Source: RGIG4708 sp045633845 (lineage in GTDB: Bacteria > Bacillota > Clostridia > UMGS1810). From it: 64,000 nucleotides of DNA. Each line of letters starts with the position of its first letter. Position 1 is the stretch's first letter. This document shows, piece after piece, positions 1-8,848 of the stretch. The notes under the pieces are model-generated. The model searched no databases and was not told where the DNA came from. It saw only the letters and a list, made by a program, of their open reading frames with translations. The position numbers were made by a program, and so were the translations under genes. The DNA is taken from contig JAZQZC010000017.1 of assembly GCA_045633845.1 (NCBI GenBank), positions 1 through 64,000 of the forward strand. Direction: 5' to 3'.

Positions 1-249
1 GATTTGTTTTGCAACAAGTGGGGAAGTGGTGCCAAATGGATAAACAAGGCAGAGGCAAACGCTCCTCATGAGGCTAATTTTCTAAAGTTGGATTGTTCAA
101 AATTAAAGTCAATGTTTGGTTGGTCTGCAAGATGGCATATAAGTGAAGCTATTGAAAAAGTTGTTGAATGGACAAAGGTATATTTTGACAACGATGATAT
201 ACCTAAATGTATGGATAATCAGATTTTGGAATTTATGAATAGGGGTTAA
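1..249 (+). CDS. rfbG: CDP-glucose 4,6-dehydratase, C-terminal fragment (5' end outside window)
   Basis: The reading frame is open from base 1, so only the last 82 codons are visible; a TTG at 4 is not a real start. The fragment carries the C-terminal signature of CDP-glucose 4,6-dehydratases: HEANFLKLDCSK followed by a GW-x-A-R-W stretch and an EKVVEWTK helix. The family converts CDP-glucose to CDP-4-keto-6-deoxyglucose using tightly bound NAD, the branch point for CDP-deoxysugars. It ends 5 nt before an NAD-dependent epimerase/dehydratase gene and two genes before a sugar 3,5-epimerase, which fits a CDP-6-deoxyhexose pathway feeding a surface glycan. The assignment rests on recognised C-terminal motifs only; the Rossmann part is outside the window. 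Confidence 0.85.
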   Translation, partial: DLFCNKWGSGAKWINKAEANAPHEANFLKLDCSKLKSMFGWSARWHISEAIEKVVEWTKVYFDNDDIPKCMDNQILEFMNRG

Positions 250-254
250 ACATA

Positions 255-1166
255 ATGAAAAAAGTAATTGTTACGGGTGCTAACGGCTTTATTGGTAGTA
301 ATGTTGTTAAAGAATTAATATCTAATGGTATTGAAGTTCTTGCAATAGACCTGCCTGATAATCATAAAAATATTCCTGTTGATAAAAGAGTATCTTTTTT
401 AGGTGCGGATGTTTTTAATATTGATGAATTGACATCCCGTATAGATAAAGATACATATGATACAATATTTCATTTTGCATGGGTTGGCTCTGCAGGTAAT
501 GCCAGAGTAGACAGCGAACTGCAATTAAAAAATGCTTTAATGAATGTTGGGTTTATTAAGATGGCAAAGCAAATTGGCGCAAAAAGGTTTGTTTGTGCAG
601 GAAGCATAATGGAAAAAGAAGTTGTTGCTGCTCTCAATGCTCAGGGTAATTTGCCCGGTATGGGATATATATATGGTATTGGTAAATTAACGGCACATTG
701 TTTGTGTAAGTCGGTTGCGGCAAACGAAGGTATTGAATTAATTTGGGCAATTATTACCAATGCTTATGGAGAGGGCGAAGTTTCACCAAGATTTATTAAC
801 ACAACAATAAGAAAAATTATTAATGGTGAACGTTTGGAATTTACTGCTGCAACACAAGGTTATGATTTTGTTCATGTAACCGATGTAGCAAGAGCATTCA
901 GATTAATAGGCGAAAAAGGCAAGCCTTTTTATGAATATGTAATAGGCAGTGGCAATGCCCGTCCGTTAAAAGAATTTATTATTGAGTTAAGAGACACTCT
1001 TGCACCGAATGCGGCACTAAATTTTGGGGATATTCCATATACAGGTGTTGATATGCCACTTGAATGTTTTTCAATTAAACAAATCAACGAACATTGTGGT
1101 TTTACCCCGCAAATATCTTTTTCTGAAGGTGTTAAACGAACTATGTCTTGGTTAATGGAGGAGTAG
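255..1166 (+). CDS. NAD-dependent epimerase/dehydratase (extended SDR family)
   Basis: A 303-residue extended short-chain dehydrogenase/reductase. The NAD(P)-binding TGANGFIGS motif is at residues 7-15, the catalytic serine lies in CAGS near 117, and the Tyr-x-x-x-Lys pair is Y140/K144. The C-terminal third is the substrate-binding part expected of sugar nucleotide reductases and epimerases. It sits between a CDP-glucose 4,6-dehydratase and an RfbC-like 3,5-epimerase, so a role as 4-keto reductase or epimerase finishing a CDP-6-deoxyhexose is inferred; the exact sugar cannot be read from sequence. The start is an ATG 5 nt after the preceding stop, with only a weak ribosome binding site, suggesting translational coupling. 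Confidence 0.85.
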   Translation: MKKVIVTGANGFIGSNVVKELISNGIEVLAIDLPDNHKNIPVDKRVSFLGADVFNIDELTSRIDKDTYDTIFHFAWVGSAGNARVDSELQLKNALMNVGFIKMAKQIGAKRFVCAGSIMEKEVVAALNAQGNLPGMGYIYGIGKLTAHCLCKSVAANEGIELIWAIITNAYGEGEVSPRFINTTIRKIINGERLEFTAATQGYDFVHVTDVARAFRLIGEKGKPFYEYVIGSGNARPLKEFIIELRDTLAPNAALNFGDIPYTGVDMPLECFSIKQINEHCGFTPQISFSEGVKRTMSWLMEE

Positions 1167-1171
1167 TTTTT

Positions 1172-1750
1172 ATGGTGCAAAAATTTGAGTTTGAACAACT
1201 TAGTTTAGATGGTGCTTATCTGATTAAGCCGTTTTATGCTACCGATGAAAGAGGTGGTTTTGTTAAAGATTATAATATAAATGTATTTAAAGATAATGGT
1301 TTACAATGTGAACTCAAAGAAGTATTTTATACAATTTCAAAAAAAGGCGTTATTCGCGCGCAGCATTTCCAAATTAACAAAGAACAGGCAAAACTAGTTC
1401 GCTGCATAAGCGGCCATGTTTATGATGTAATAATTGATTTGCGCCCTGATTCAAAAACTTTTAAGCAGTGGCTTGGATTTGATTTAACAGGCGAAAATCA
1501 GTTATGTCTTTATGTACCTAGGGGTTTTGGCCATGGATACCTTGTTATTGAGGATTCGGTTGTCAGCTATAAATGTGAAGAAGTTTTTTATGGAGAATAT
1601 GATTCGGGTATTAAATGGGACGACCCTGATATGAACATTAAATGGCCACTTGATAAAATAGGTGGTATAGAAAATCTTATTATTTCTGAAAAAGATAAAA
1701 ACTTACAGAGTTTAAATGAATATATTAATAGTTTAAATAATGGTGAATAA
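1172..1750 (+). CDS. dTDP-4-dehydrorhamnose 3,5-epimerase family protein (RfbC-like cupin)
   Basis: A 192-residue cupin-fold epimerase. The family catalytic His is H65 in KKGVIRAQHFQ (usually RGLHYQ), and the C-terminal YKCEEVFYGEYDSGIKWDDP block is the conserved end of the active-site cup. The ATG at 1172 is chosen because GGAGGAG lies 8 nt upstream; an in-frame TTG at 1148 would overlap the previous gene without its own site. The family epimerises C3 and C5 of 4-keto-6-deoxy sugars. Beside CDP-glucose dehydratase it probably acts on a CDP-linked rather than dTDP-linked sugar, an inference from neighbours. Confidence 0.88.
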   Translation: MVQKFEFEQLSLDGAYLIKPFYATDERGGFVKDYNINVFKDNGLQCELKEVFYTISKKGVIRAQHFQINKEQAKLVRCISGHVYDVIIDLRPDSKTFKQWLGFDLTGENQLCLYVPRGFGHGYLVIEDSVVSYKCEEVFYGEYDSGIKWDDPDMNIKWPLDKIGGIENLIISEKDKNLQSLNEYINSLNNGE

Positions 1751-1753
1751 ATC

Positions 1754-2911
1754 ATGAAATTTTTGATACATATACCGCAGTTGATATACGGTGGGGCTGA
1801 AAAAGTATTAGTCAATTTTGCAAACTGCCTTGTAGATAATGGACATTATGTAGAAATACTTGAAACTTATGAAAAAGGATATTTAAAACCTCAGTTTGAT
1901 GATAGAGTAGTATTTAATGCAATATGCAGTAACGCATATACAAAAAAATATTATGCATCATTGAGTGATATAAAAGCCGAAAAACGATTTATCAAAAAAA
2001 TCATAAAATGTTTTAAATTTATATTTTCAAAGATAGTAGGTTACAGAAGATTTGCCGAAAAATTATGTGCAAAGTATTATTGCGACAAAAAATTTGATGT
2101 TGCAATTAATTATTTGGAAATCGAATCTCCCGACTTTATTCTTAACCATATTGTTGCAGATAAATGTTTGCAATGGATACATACTGATGTTTCAATGTAT
2201 CCAAGAGAAAATTTTGATAAGTTTTATGACGGATATTTAAAAATGGATAATATCATTTGTGTTTCAAATACTGCTAAAGAATCGTTTTGCAAATTGTATC
2301 CACAATTATCAGAAAAAGTATCTGTAATTTATAATTTTTTTGATGTTGATGGTATTATTAAAAAATCTAAAGAGTCAATTGATTTTGAAAATGAACATTT
2401 TACATTGCTTTCTGTTGGTAGGTTAATTGAAGCAAAAGCATATCCAAGAGCAATAAATATCGTAAAGAAACTAGTTGATGATGGCTATGAGTTTAAGTGG
2501 TACATAATCGGAGAGGGTGCTGACAGGCCTTTTGTTGAAGAATTGATTGAAAAGTATAACTTGCAAGAAATTGTAATTTTACTTGGTATAAAAGATAACC
2601 CATATCCTTATATCAAAAAATGTGATTTGTTCTTTTTACCATCTATGTATGAAGGGTTTCCAACAGTTACTATTGAAGCTAAAATACTTAATAAGCCTGT
2701 TTTAGCAACTGATGTTAGTGGTATTAGAGAACAAATTGTTGATGGTAAGCATGGTATTGTTGTAGAAAATGATGAAGAAAGCATTTATAAGTCATTGAAA
2801 TATTTGTTGGATAATCAAGACAGTATTCAGTTGTTATCAGACAATACCGGCATGGAAAAAGTTATTGAAAATTTTGATAAATACAATAGTTTTATGTTAT
2901 TGTTGAGGTGA
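1754..2911 (+). CDS. Glycosyltransferase family 4 protein
   Basis: A 385-residue GT-B fold glycosyltransferase. The N-terminal acceptor-side loop YGGAEKVL is at residues 12-19, and the C-terminal donor domain has the GT4 E-x7-E motif in EGFPTVTIE near residue 300. Retaining GT4 enzymes move a sugar from a nucleotide donor to a growing lipid-linked glycan at the cytoplasmic membrane face. The gene starts 4 nt after the epimerase stop and is followed 6 nt later by an acyltransferase, so it is part of one transcript. Donor and acceptor cannot be told from sequence. It resembles the GT4 gene at 5128 in overall plan and length (both 385 aa), possibly an old duplication. Confidence 0.9.
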   Translation: MKFLIHIPQLIYGGAEKVLVNFANCLVDNGHYVEILETYEKGYLKPQFDDRVVFNAICSNAYTKKYYASLSDIKAEKRFIKKIIKCFKFIFSKIVGYRRFAEKLCAKYYCDKKFDVAINYLEIESPDFILNHIVADKCLQWIHTDVSMYPRENFDKFYDGYLKMDNIICVSNTAKESFCKLYPQLSEKVSVIYNFFDVDGIIKKSKESIDFENEHFTLLSVGRLIEAKAYPRAINIVKKLVDDGYEFKWYIIGEGADRPFVEELIEKYNLQEIVILLGIKDNPYPYIKKCDLFFLPSMYEGFPTVTIEAKILNKPVLATDVSGIREQIVDGKHGIVVENDEESIYKSLKYLLDNQDSIQLLSDNTGMEKVIENFDKYNSFMLLLR

Positions 2912-2917
2912 CGTAAT

Positions 2918-4003
2918 ATGAAAAAGCAACGTGAATCAAATTTTGAATTGTTACGAATTATATGTATGTTTATGGTTGTTTTAAACCATTGTATATCTTT
3001 TAGCGGGCTTAATTTAGAAGTTGGAACCATAAATTGGTATATTACACATGCGGTTTATGCAATAGTTTATGTTGCTGTTAATATATTTGTGTTAATCAGT
3101 GGATATTTTATGTGCACAGGAAAGCTTACTATTAAAAAAGTAGCTACAATATGGTTGACGTCCACTTTTTATACTGTATCTATATATTTATTATTATGTC
3201 TATTCAATTCCAGTGTTGTATTTAACATAAAATTGTTATTTAAAAATTTTTTGATTTTAACATTCAATCATTATTGGTTTATTACTGCATATATTATAAT
3301 GCTTCTATTGTCTCCAATATTGAATTTTGCAATCAAATCAATGAATAAATATCAGCATTTGATGGCGTGCGTATTGTTGTTTTTTACATTTTCTGTTATC
3401 CCGCAACTAACACTTTTTGTTCGGGATTTTACTGGTGTTAAAAATGGATATAATTGGATATGGTTTATTGTGTTATATATGATTGGCTCATATATACGAT
3501 TATATGTTCAAATTGATGGCAATAAGAACAAAAAATATTTGCTTGCATATTTATTAATTTCATTGGTTATATGCGGAAATAGATATTTTAGTTTTGCATT
3601 TTTAAATGGAAATGGAGATTCACTTCTCTATGCATATAATTCAGTTACTATGTTTGCTTCAAGCGTTTGTTTATTTTTATTTTTTAAAGGTATCAAAATC
3701 AAAGATGGTTTTATATCAAAGTCTATTACAAAAATTTCTGGACTAACACTTGCAGTTTATTTAATACATATGCAACAAAATTTAATTTATATTTTGTGGG
3801 ATGCCACAAACTGTTCTGAATATTCAAATTCGCCATTTATGATGCTTTACTGTATATTATGTAGTCTGATTATTTTTATCGGATGTTGTTTGATTGAAAA
3901 AGTAAGAGTTTTTGTTTTTAATAAAACACATATAAATGCTGTTCTTTACAAAACATGTGATTTTGTTGAAAACAAAATAAAGTGTTTGTTTTGTAAAATT
4001 TAA
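2918..4003 (+). CDS. Acyltransferase 3 family membrane protein (putative sugar O-acetyltransferase)
   Basis: A 361-residue polytopic membrane protein with about ten hydrophobic segments. The N-terminus, FELLRIICMFMVVLNHCI at residues 9-26, contains the conserved Arg and His of the acyltransferase 3 (OafA/WecH-type) family. Members O-acetylate glycans or lipids in the membrane. It starts 6 nt after a GT4 gene and precedes a GT2 gene, so O-acetylation of the repeat unit is the natural inference. No periplasmic SGNH domain is fused, so acceptor and topology remain uncertain. Confidence 0.87.
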   Translation: MKKQRESNFELLRIICMFMVVLNHCISFSGLNLEVGTINWYITHAVYAIVYVAVNIFVLISGYFMCTGKLTIKKVATIWLTSTFYTVSIYLLLCLFNSSVVFNIKLLFKNFLILTFNHYWFITAYIIMLLLSPILNFAIKSMNKYQHLMACVLLFFTFSVIPQLTLFVRDFTGVKNGYNWIWFIVLYMIGSYIRLYVQIDGNKNKKYLLAYLLISLVICGNRYFSFAFLNGNGDSLLYAYNSVTMFASSVCLFLFFKGIKIKDGFISKSITKISGLTLAVYLIHMQQNLIYILWDATNCSEYSNSPFMMLYCILCSLIIFIGCCLIEKVRVFVFNKTHINAVLYKTCDFVENKIKCLFCKI

Positions 4004-4048
4004 GAATTATTATCACCACATATGTGATTAAATTTTTGGAGGAAATGT

Positions 4049-5095
4049 ATGCCGACTGTTAGCATAATAGTGCCTGTATATAATGTTGAACGATATATTA
4101 GGAAATGTATTGACAGTATATTAGAACAAACATACAGAGATTTTGAGTTATTATTAGTTGACGATGGTTCTACTGATAATTCTGGTGTTATTTGTGACGA
4201 GTATGCTTTTAATGACAATAGAATTAGAGTGATTCACAAAATTAATGGCGGAGTATCTGATGCAAGAAATGCAGGAATAGAGGCTGCTTTAGGAGAATAT
4301 GTTGTTTTTTGTGATAGTGATGATTACGTATCTTCAAAATACTTAAATGATTTAATATGTGCTAATGCTATAAAAAATGACTCTTTGGTTGTTTCTGATA
4401 TTTTTGAATTCAACGATAATATCAATACATATATATATGAATCATCAGATGAAAACAGTTATAAAATTATCTCTCTTGACAATATGAATGAACAAGATTT
4501 TTCATTGTTGTTTTTGCAGTACAAACTATGGGGACCATATTGTAAACTGTTTTCTGCTGAAATTATAAAATCACAAAATATCAAATTTGATACGAATCTT
4601 AAAACAGCAGAAGATTTTTGCTTTAATATGCAGTATTTAAAGTATGTTAATGACATTGTTTTTTTAGAAACTAAAAGCTATTATTATCGTGTTGGTTATA
4701 AAGAATTGAAATTAAAATATATTACTGACTCCGATATACGCTCTATACACGCAATATCAGAAAAATTAACTGAGTATGCAATCAGAGGGAATGTGTACCA
4801 TTATGTTAAGGAGAAAATTGCATCTTTAGTTGCAAATAAAATTTTTTTTCACAGATTACCGTCTTGTTATATCATTAATGACAGCATAACTTTTTTAGAA
4901 AAATATCGAAACTACAAATGTTTGATGTTTGGAAATTCTTTTTGTACACAACTATATAGAATGGGTTTAAAACATTTAAATTCAAATAAGTATTTGAAAA
5001 TTGCATTGTTTTTCAATAGTTATTTAGTATGGTATATTTTTTATAAACTTGTCGAAATTAAACAAACATTAGTTAAGTTCTATAAATTACATTAA
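4049..5095 (+). CDS. Glycosyltransferase family 2 protein
   Basis: A 348-residue GT-A fold enzyme. The N-terminus VSIIVPVYNVERY, the nucleotide-binding VDDGSTDNS at 37-45 and the metal-binding DSDD at 89-92 are the standard GT2 motifs. The C-terminal 130 residues are variable and somewhat basic and hydrophobic, as in enzymes using lipid-linked acceptors. A clear GGAGGA ribosome binding site precedes the ATG at 4049. It is placed after the acyltransferase in the polysaccharide cluster. Inverting transfer to the glycan is the family role; the sugar is unknown. Confidence 0.9.
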   Translation: MPTVSIIVPVYNVERYIRKCIDSILEQTYRDFELLLVDDGSTDNSGVICDEYAFNDNRIRVIHKINGGVSDARNAGIEAALGEYVVFCDSDDYVSSKYLNDLICANAIKNDSLVVSDIFEFNDNINTYIYESSDENSYKIISLDNMNEQDFSLLFLQYKLWGPYCKLFSAEIIKSQNIKFDTNLKTAEDFCFNMQYLKYVNDIVFLETKSYYYRVGYKELKLKYITDSDIRSIHAISEKLTEYAIRGNVYHYVKEKIASLVANKIFFHRLPSCYIINDSITFLEKYRNYKCLMFGNSFCTQLYRMGLKHLNSNKYLKIALFFNSYLVWYIFYKLVEIKQTLVKFYKLH

Positions 5096-5127
5096 TAATC
5101 AAATATGTTTTTGATAAGGGGTTAATT

Positions 5128-6285
5128 ATGAAAAAAATTGCGATTGTTTTTACATCTATGATTGTTGGTGGAGCTGAAAAATCATTAATTAATTTTTTGA
5201 ATTCTATTAATTATAAAAAATATGAAGTTTCTTTATATACATTTGATACAACAACTGAACTTATAAAACAAATGCCAAAAGAATTGAATATAATAAGTTG
5301 TAAACCTGATATGAAAATGTGTATTTTAAACTATATTAGAAAATTAGATATAATTAATATTTTCAAATGGATTATCTTTAGAACATTATATTCAATTACA
5401 AAGAATAAATTTAATAAATATATGTATTTGAATAAATGTTTACCTAAATTTACGAAATCTTATGATTGCGCAATATCGTACAGAACTGGTAGTTTTGATT
5501 CGGCGATTGTATTATATAGAATAAATGCGAAGAAAAAATTTTTTGTAGTTCATAATTCTGTTACGGATTTAAATTACAATTTATTTTATAAAATAGTTTT
5601 AAATAAATTTGATAAAACTTTTTTTGTGTCTGAATGTTCGAGAACTTATATTGAAAATAAAATATCAAAATATTCTAATAAAACTTTAACATTGCTAAAC
5701 ATAGTTGATAGCAACTCGATTGTTACTAATGCACAGTGTAATCAGTCGCATACATACGCTTCAGATGTTATTAATTTATGTACAGTGGGAAGATTGTCAC
5801 TGGAAAAGGGGCAACATTTTATTCCGAAAATTGTACGATTGCTTTTAAATAACGGCTATAATGCTTTTTGGTATATAATAGGTGATGGACCTGATAGAAT
5901 TGAATTAGAAAATGAATGTAAAAATTATAATGTAGAGGATAGAGTTATTTTACTTGGCACTCAAAAAAATCCGTATCCATATATAAAGAATTGTGACATC
6001 TATGTTCAACCTTCTATTTCAGAGGGATGGTGTCTTACTGTTCAAGAGGCGAGAATTTTGCATAAACCAATAGTTGTTACGCCTATTCCGGTGATGTATG
6101 AACAAATTGTCGATGGAGTTAACGGACTGATTGCAGAAAGCGTTTCTTCTGAGGGTTTATATAAAAGCATAAAATTGCTTCTAGATAATCCAGATTTATG
6201 TGATAAGTTTTCGAGCGAATTAAAAAAACAAAAACATGATAATAAAGATGAAATCAATAAACTATATGAATTAATAGAAGAATAA
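5128..6285 (+). CDS. Glycosyltransferase family 4 protein
   Basis: A 385-residue GT-B glycosyltransferase beginning MKKIAIVFTSMIVGGAEKSL, with the GGAEK acceptor loop at residues 14-18. The C-terminal domain carries GRLSLEKGQ and the E-x7-E motif EGWCLTVQE near residue 295. It shares length and domain order with the GT4 at 1754 but is clearly diverged. The region is strongly A+T-rich with runs of AAA and TTA codons, unlike the housekeeping genes after 10 kb, which fits a horizontally exchanged glycan cluster. The product probably adds one sugar to the lipid-linked repeat unit; donor unknown. Confidence 0.9.
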   Translation: MKKIAIVFTSMIVGGAEKSLINFLNSINYKKYEVSLYTFDTTTELIKQMPKELNIISCKPDMKMCILNYIRKLDIINIFKWIIFRTLYSITKNKFNKYMYLNKCLPKFTKSYDCAISYRTGSFDSAIVLYRINAKKKFFVVHNSVTDLNYNLFYKIVLNKFDKTFFVSECSRTYIENKISKYSNKTLTLLNIVDSNSIVTNAQCNQSHTYASDVINLCTVGRLSLEKGQHFIPKIVRLLLNNGYNAFWYIIGDGPDRIELENECKNYNVEDRVILLGTQKNPYPYIKNCDIYVQPSISEGWCLTVQEARILHKPIVVTPIPVMYEQIVDGVNGLIAESVSSEGLYKSIKLLLDNPDLCDKFSSELKKQKHDNKDEINKLYELIEE

Positions 6286-6298
6286 GTATGAGGTTTTT

Positions 6299-7330
6299 AT
6301 GAAAAAAATAGCGATAATCACTTTACAAGGAATGTGGAATTATGGTAACAGATTGCAAAACTATGCTGTATCTACAGTCCTGTCAAAAAAAATGGATAAT
6401 GTATCTTATAATATATTGGAATCAAAATATATTTCAAAGTTCAGAACGATATTGTCATATCTTATAAAAAAAAACCATTCGAGTTTTAGGTATTTAAAAT
6501 TTTTAAATTTTAATAAATTATATTCCAAAGATATTGTAAAAATAGATTCAGTTAAGGATGATTTTGATTATGCTGTTTGCGGTAGTGATCAGATTTGGAT
6601 TTTAAGTAATTCAAACAAATCGTTATTTTTTGGAGATGTCGTTTCAAAAGATAAACGAATTGCATATTCTGCAAGTTTTGGTGTTTCGGAAATCCCCGAT
6701 GAATATAAAAATATGTATATAAAACACCTTTCGGAAATGAAAGCAATTTCTGTTCGCGAAGATTCAGGAGCCAAAATAGTAAAAGATTTAATAGATAAAG
6801 ATGTACCTGTATTAATTGACCCCACTATGATGTTAACGAAAGAAGAATGGTTGAAAGTTGCCAAGAAGCCAAAATTTTATAATAAAAGCAAAAAAATTCT
6901 CTTGACATATTTTTTAGGTGAAGTATTAGATGAATATAGTGAATATATTGATAACTTTGCCAAAAAAAATAATTGTGAAGTAATCAATCTTGAGTTTTAT
7001 AAACATAATAAATATTGGTATCAAACCGGTCCATCAGAATTTGTTTGGCTTATAAAAAATTGTACCGCAATGTTTACCGATTCTTTTCACGGTTCGGTTT
7101 TTTCTATACTTATGGATGTCCCGTTTATAGTTTTTGATCGAGATGGGAATGGTGCCGGAATGGGTTCGAGAATAGATACTTTACTTGATAAGTTTAAATT
7201 GAAAGACAGAAAATTTTCGAATCAAAGTACACAACAAGTTTTGAATATTGACTATTCACATATTGAACCAATATTAAATGTTGAAAGAAAAAAATCAATT
7301 GATTTCTTGAAAGATGCGATGGAGATGTAA
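6299..7330 (+). CDS. Polysaccharide pyruvyl transferase family protein
   Basis: A 343-residue protein with the family landmarks: N-terminal LQGMWNYGNRLQNYA, CGSDQIW near residue 95, AYSASFG, and the C-terminal TDSFHGSVFS with the conserved His near 265. The family (CsaB/WcaK type, GT-B-like fold) adds pyruvate ketals to sugars, but many anaerobe members lie beside an Fe-S F420-dehydrogenase-beta-like gene and their real reaction is unproven. That partner is present here at 8849, with a flippase between them. The start ATG at 6299 has a weak AGG site; the 3' end overlaps an alternative upstream start of the flippase. Confidence 0.85.
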   Translation: MKKIAIITLQGMWNYGNRLQNYAVSTVLSKKMDNVSYNILESKYISKFRTILSYLIKKNHSSFRYLKFLNFNKLYSKDIVKIDSVKDDFDYAVCGSDQIWILSNSNKSLFFGDVVSKDKRIAYSASFGVSEIPDEYKNMYIKHLSEMKAISVREDSGAKIVKDLIDKDVPVLIDPTMMLTKEEWLKVAKKPKFYNKSKKILLTYFLGEVLDEYSEYIDNFAKKNNCEVINLEFYKHNKYWYQTGPSEFVWLIKNCTAMFTDSFHGSVFSILMDVPFIVFDRDGNGAGMGSRIDTLLDKFKLKDRKFSNQSTQQVLNIDYSHIEPILNVERKKSIDFLKDAMEM

Positions 7331-7331
7331 T

Positions 7332-8846
7332 ATGAAGGTTAATCAACTTAAAGCAGGTTCTATATTATCGTTTGCGGGAATATTTGTAAGTTTGGTAATA
7401 CCTATGTTCTATACACCTATTATGCTTGATATATTAGGTGTAGAGCAGTATGGTGTTTATGGACTTGCTAATTCATTTATGCAATATTTTGGCCTTTTAA
7501 ATTTGGGTCTTGGCGGAACTATTATCAGATATATGGTTAAATACCGCGCAGTAGATGATATCGAGGGCGAAGAAAGAGTATTCGGACTGTTTATAAAGTT
7601 ATATTCTATAATAGCTTCTGTTGTGTTTATTTGTGGAATATATCTTTCTTTTAATATGGATTTTTACAAAAATTCATTATCAGATTCGGAATTTGAAACG
7701 TTAAAAATACTTATTCGTTTATTGACAATTAATTCTGCAGTATTTTTGCCCATTAGCACACTTGGTTCTATTGTTATTGCAAATGAGAGATTTGTTTTTA
7801 ATAAACTAGTAGCACTTATTTTAAATATAATTTCTCCATTTGGCAGTCTGCTATTTTTAAAATTAGGTTTTGGCTCAATTGGTTTAGTTATTAATAGTAT
7901 TCTGTATGAAATTCTGATTTATTCTATATATGCATATTATGTTTTTGTTCGTTTAAAACTCAGACCTCGTTTTTCAAGTGTAGAAAAAGGATTGATAAAA
8001 GAAATTTTTGGATATTCAATTTTTGTTTTCATTGCTGAAGTTGTAAATATTCTTTATTGGTCAACAGATAAATTAATTATCGGATGGGCACTTGGTGCAA
8101 AACCAACTGCAATTTATAATGTAGGTGCAACATTCAACACTTATTTTATGAGTATTTCTACTGCTATCCAGGGTGTATTTATGCCGAGAGTTACCAGTAT
8201 GGCAGTTAAAGATACTCCAAAGAGTGAATTTACTGAACTTTTTATCAGAATTGGTAGAATCCAATTTATACTTTTAATTTTTGCATTAACTGCTTTTATT
8301 GCATTTGGCAAACAATTTCTTATTCTTTGGGTAGGAAATGTGTATGCAGATGCTTATTATGTGGCACTATTTGTCTTGGTACCGTTGATTATTCCGCTAA
8401 TTCAAAATATTGGTTTAACTATGCTATATGCAATGAACAAACATAAATTCCGTTCAATAGTATATTTCTTTATTGCTATCATAAATGTTGTGCTAACATT
8501 TTTGTGGGTAAATAAATTTGGAATAATTGGCGCTGCGTTTGCAACTTGCATTGCATATTTAATAGGACATGTGCTAATAATGAACTGGTACTATCATAAG
8601 AAAGTTGGAATTGATATACCGCTCTTTTGGAAAAACATTTTGAAAATGAGCATTTTCCCTGCATTTTGTTGTTTATTATTTGTATTTGCAAATAAATTAA
8701 TAGTGTTTAATAATTGGTTAATATTCTTAATATTTGCTGTTATATATTCAGTGGTATATTTTGTAGGTTCGTACCTATTCTGTATGAATAATTACGAGAG
8801 AAATCTGTTTTTGTCACCAATTAAGAAAATTTTACGCAGAGGTTAA
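7332..8846 (+). CDS. Polysaccharide flippase (Wzx/MATE-type, oligosaccharide exporter)
   Basis: A 504-residue protein with roughly 12-14 membrane segments, starting MKVNQLKAGSILSFAGIF, typical of the polysaccharide biosynthesis/MOP exporter family. It would flip the lipid-linked repeat unit across the cytoplasmic membrane. The ATG at 7332 is preferred over an in-frame ATG at 7314 because a GGAGATG site lies just upstream of it and the longer form would overlap the preceding gene. The next gene begins 3 nt after its stop, so it is translationally linked to the Fe-S protein. A Wzy-type polymerase is not seen in the visible part of the cluster. Confidence 0.88.
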   Translation: MKVNQLKAGSILSFAGIFVSLVIPMFYTPIMLDILGVEQYGVYGLANSFMQYFGLLNLGLGGTIIRYMVKYRAVDDIEGEERVFGLFIKLYSIIASVVFICGIYLSFNMDFYKNSLSDSEFETLKILIRLLTINSAVFLPISTLGSIVIANERFVFNKLVALILNIISPFGSLLFLKLGFGSIGLVINSILYEILIYSIYAYYVFVRLKLRPRFSSVEKGLIKEIFGYSIFVFIAEVVNILYWSTDKLIIGWALGAKPTAIYNVGATFNTYFMSISTAIQGVFMPRVTSMAVKDTPKSEFTELFIRIGRIQFILLIFALTAFIAFGKQFLILWVGNVYADAYYVALFVLVPLIIPLIQNIGLTMLYAMNKHKFRSIVYFFIAIINVVLTFLWVNKFGIIGAAFATCIAYLIGHVLIMNWYYHKKVGIDIPLFWKNILKMSIFPAFCCLLFVFANKLIVFNNWLIFLIFAVIYSVVYFVGSYLFCMNNYERNLFLSPIKKILRRG

Positions 8847-8848
8847 TT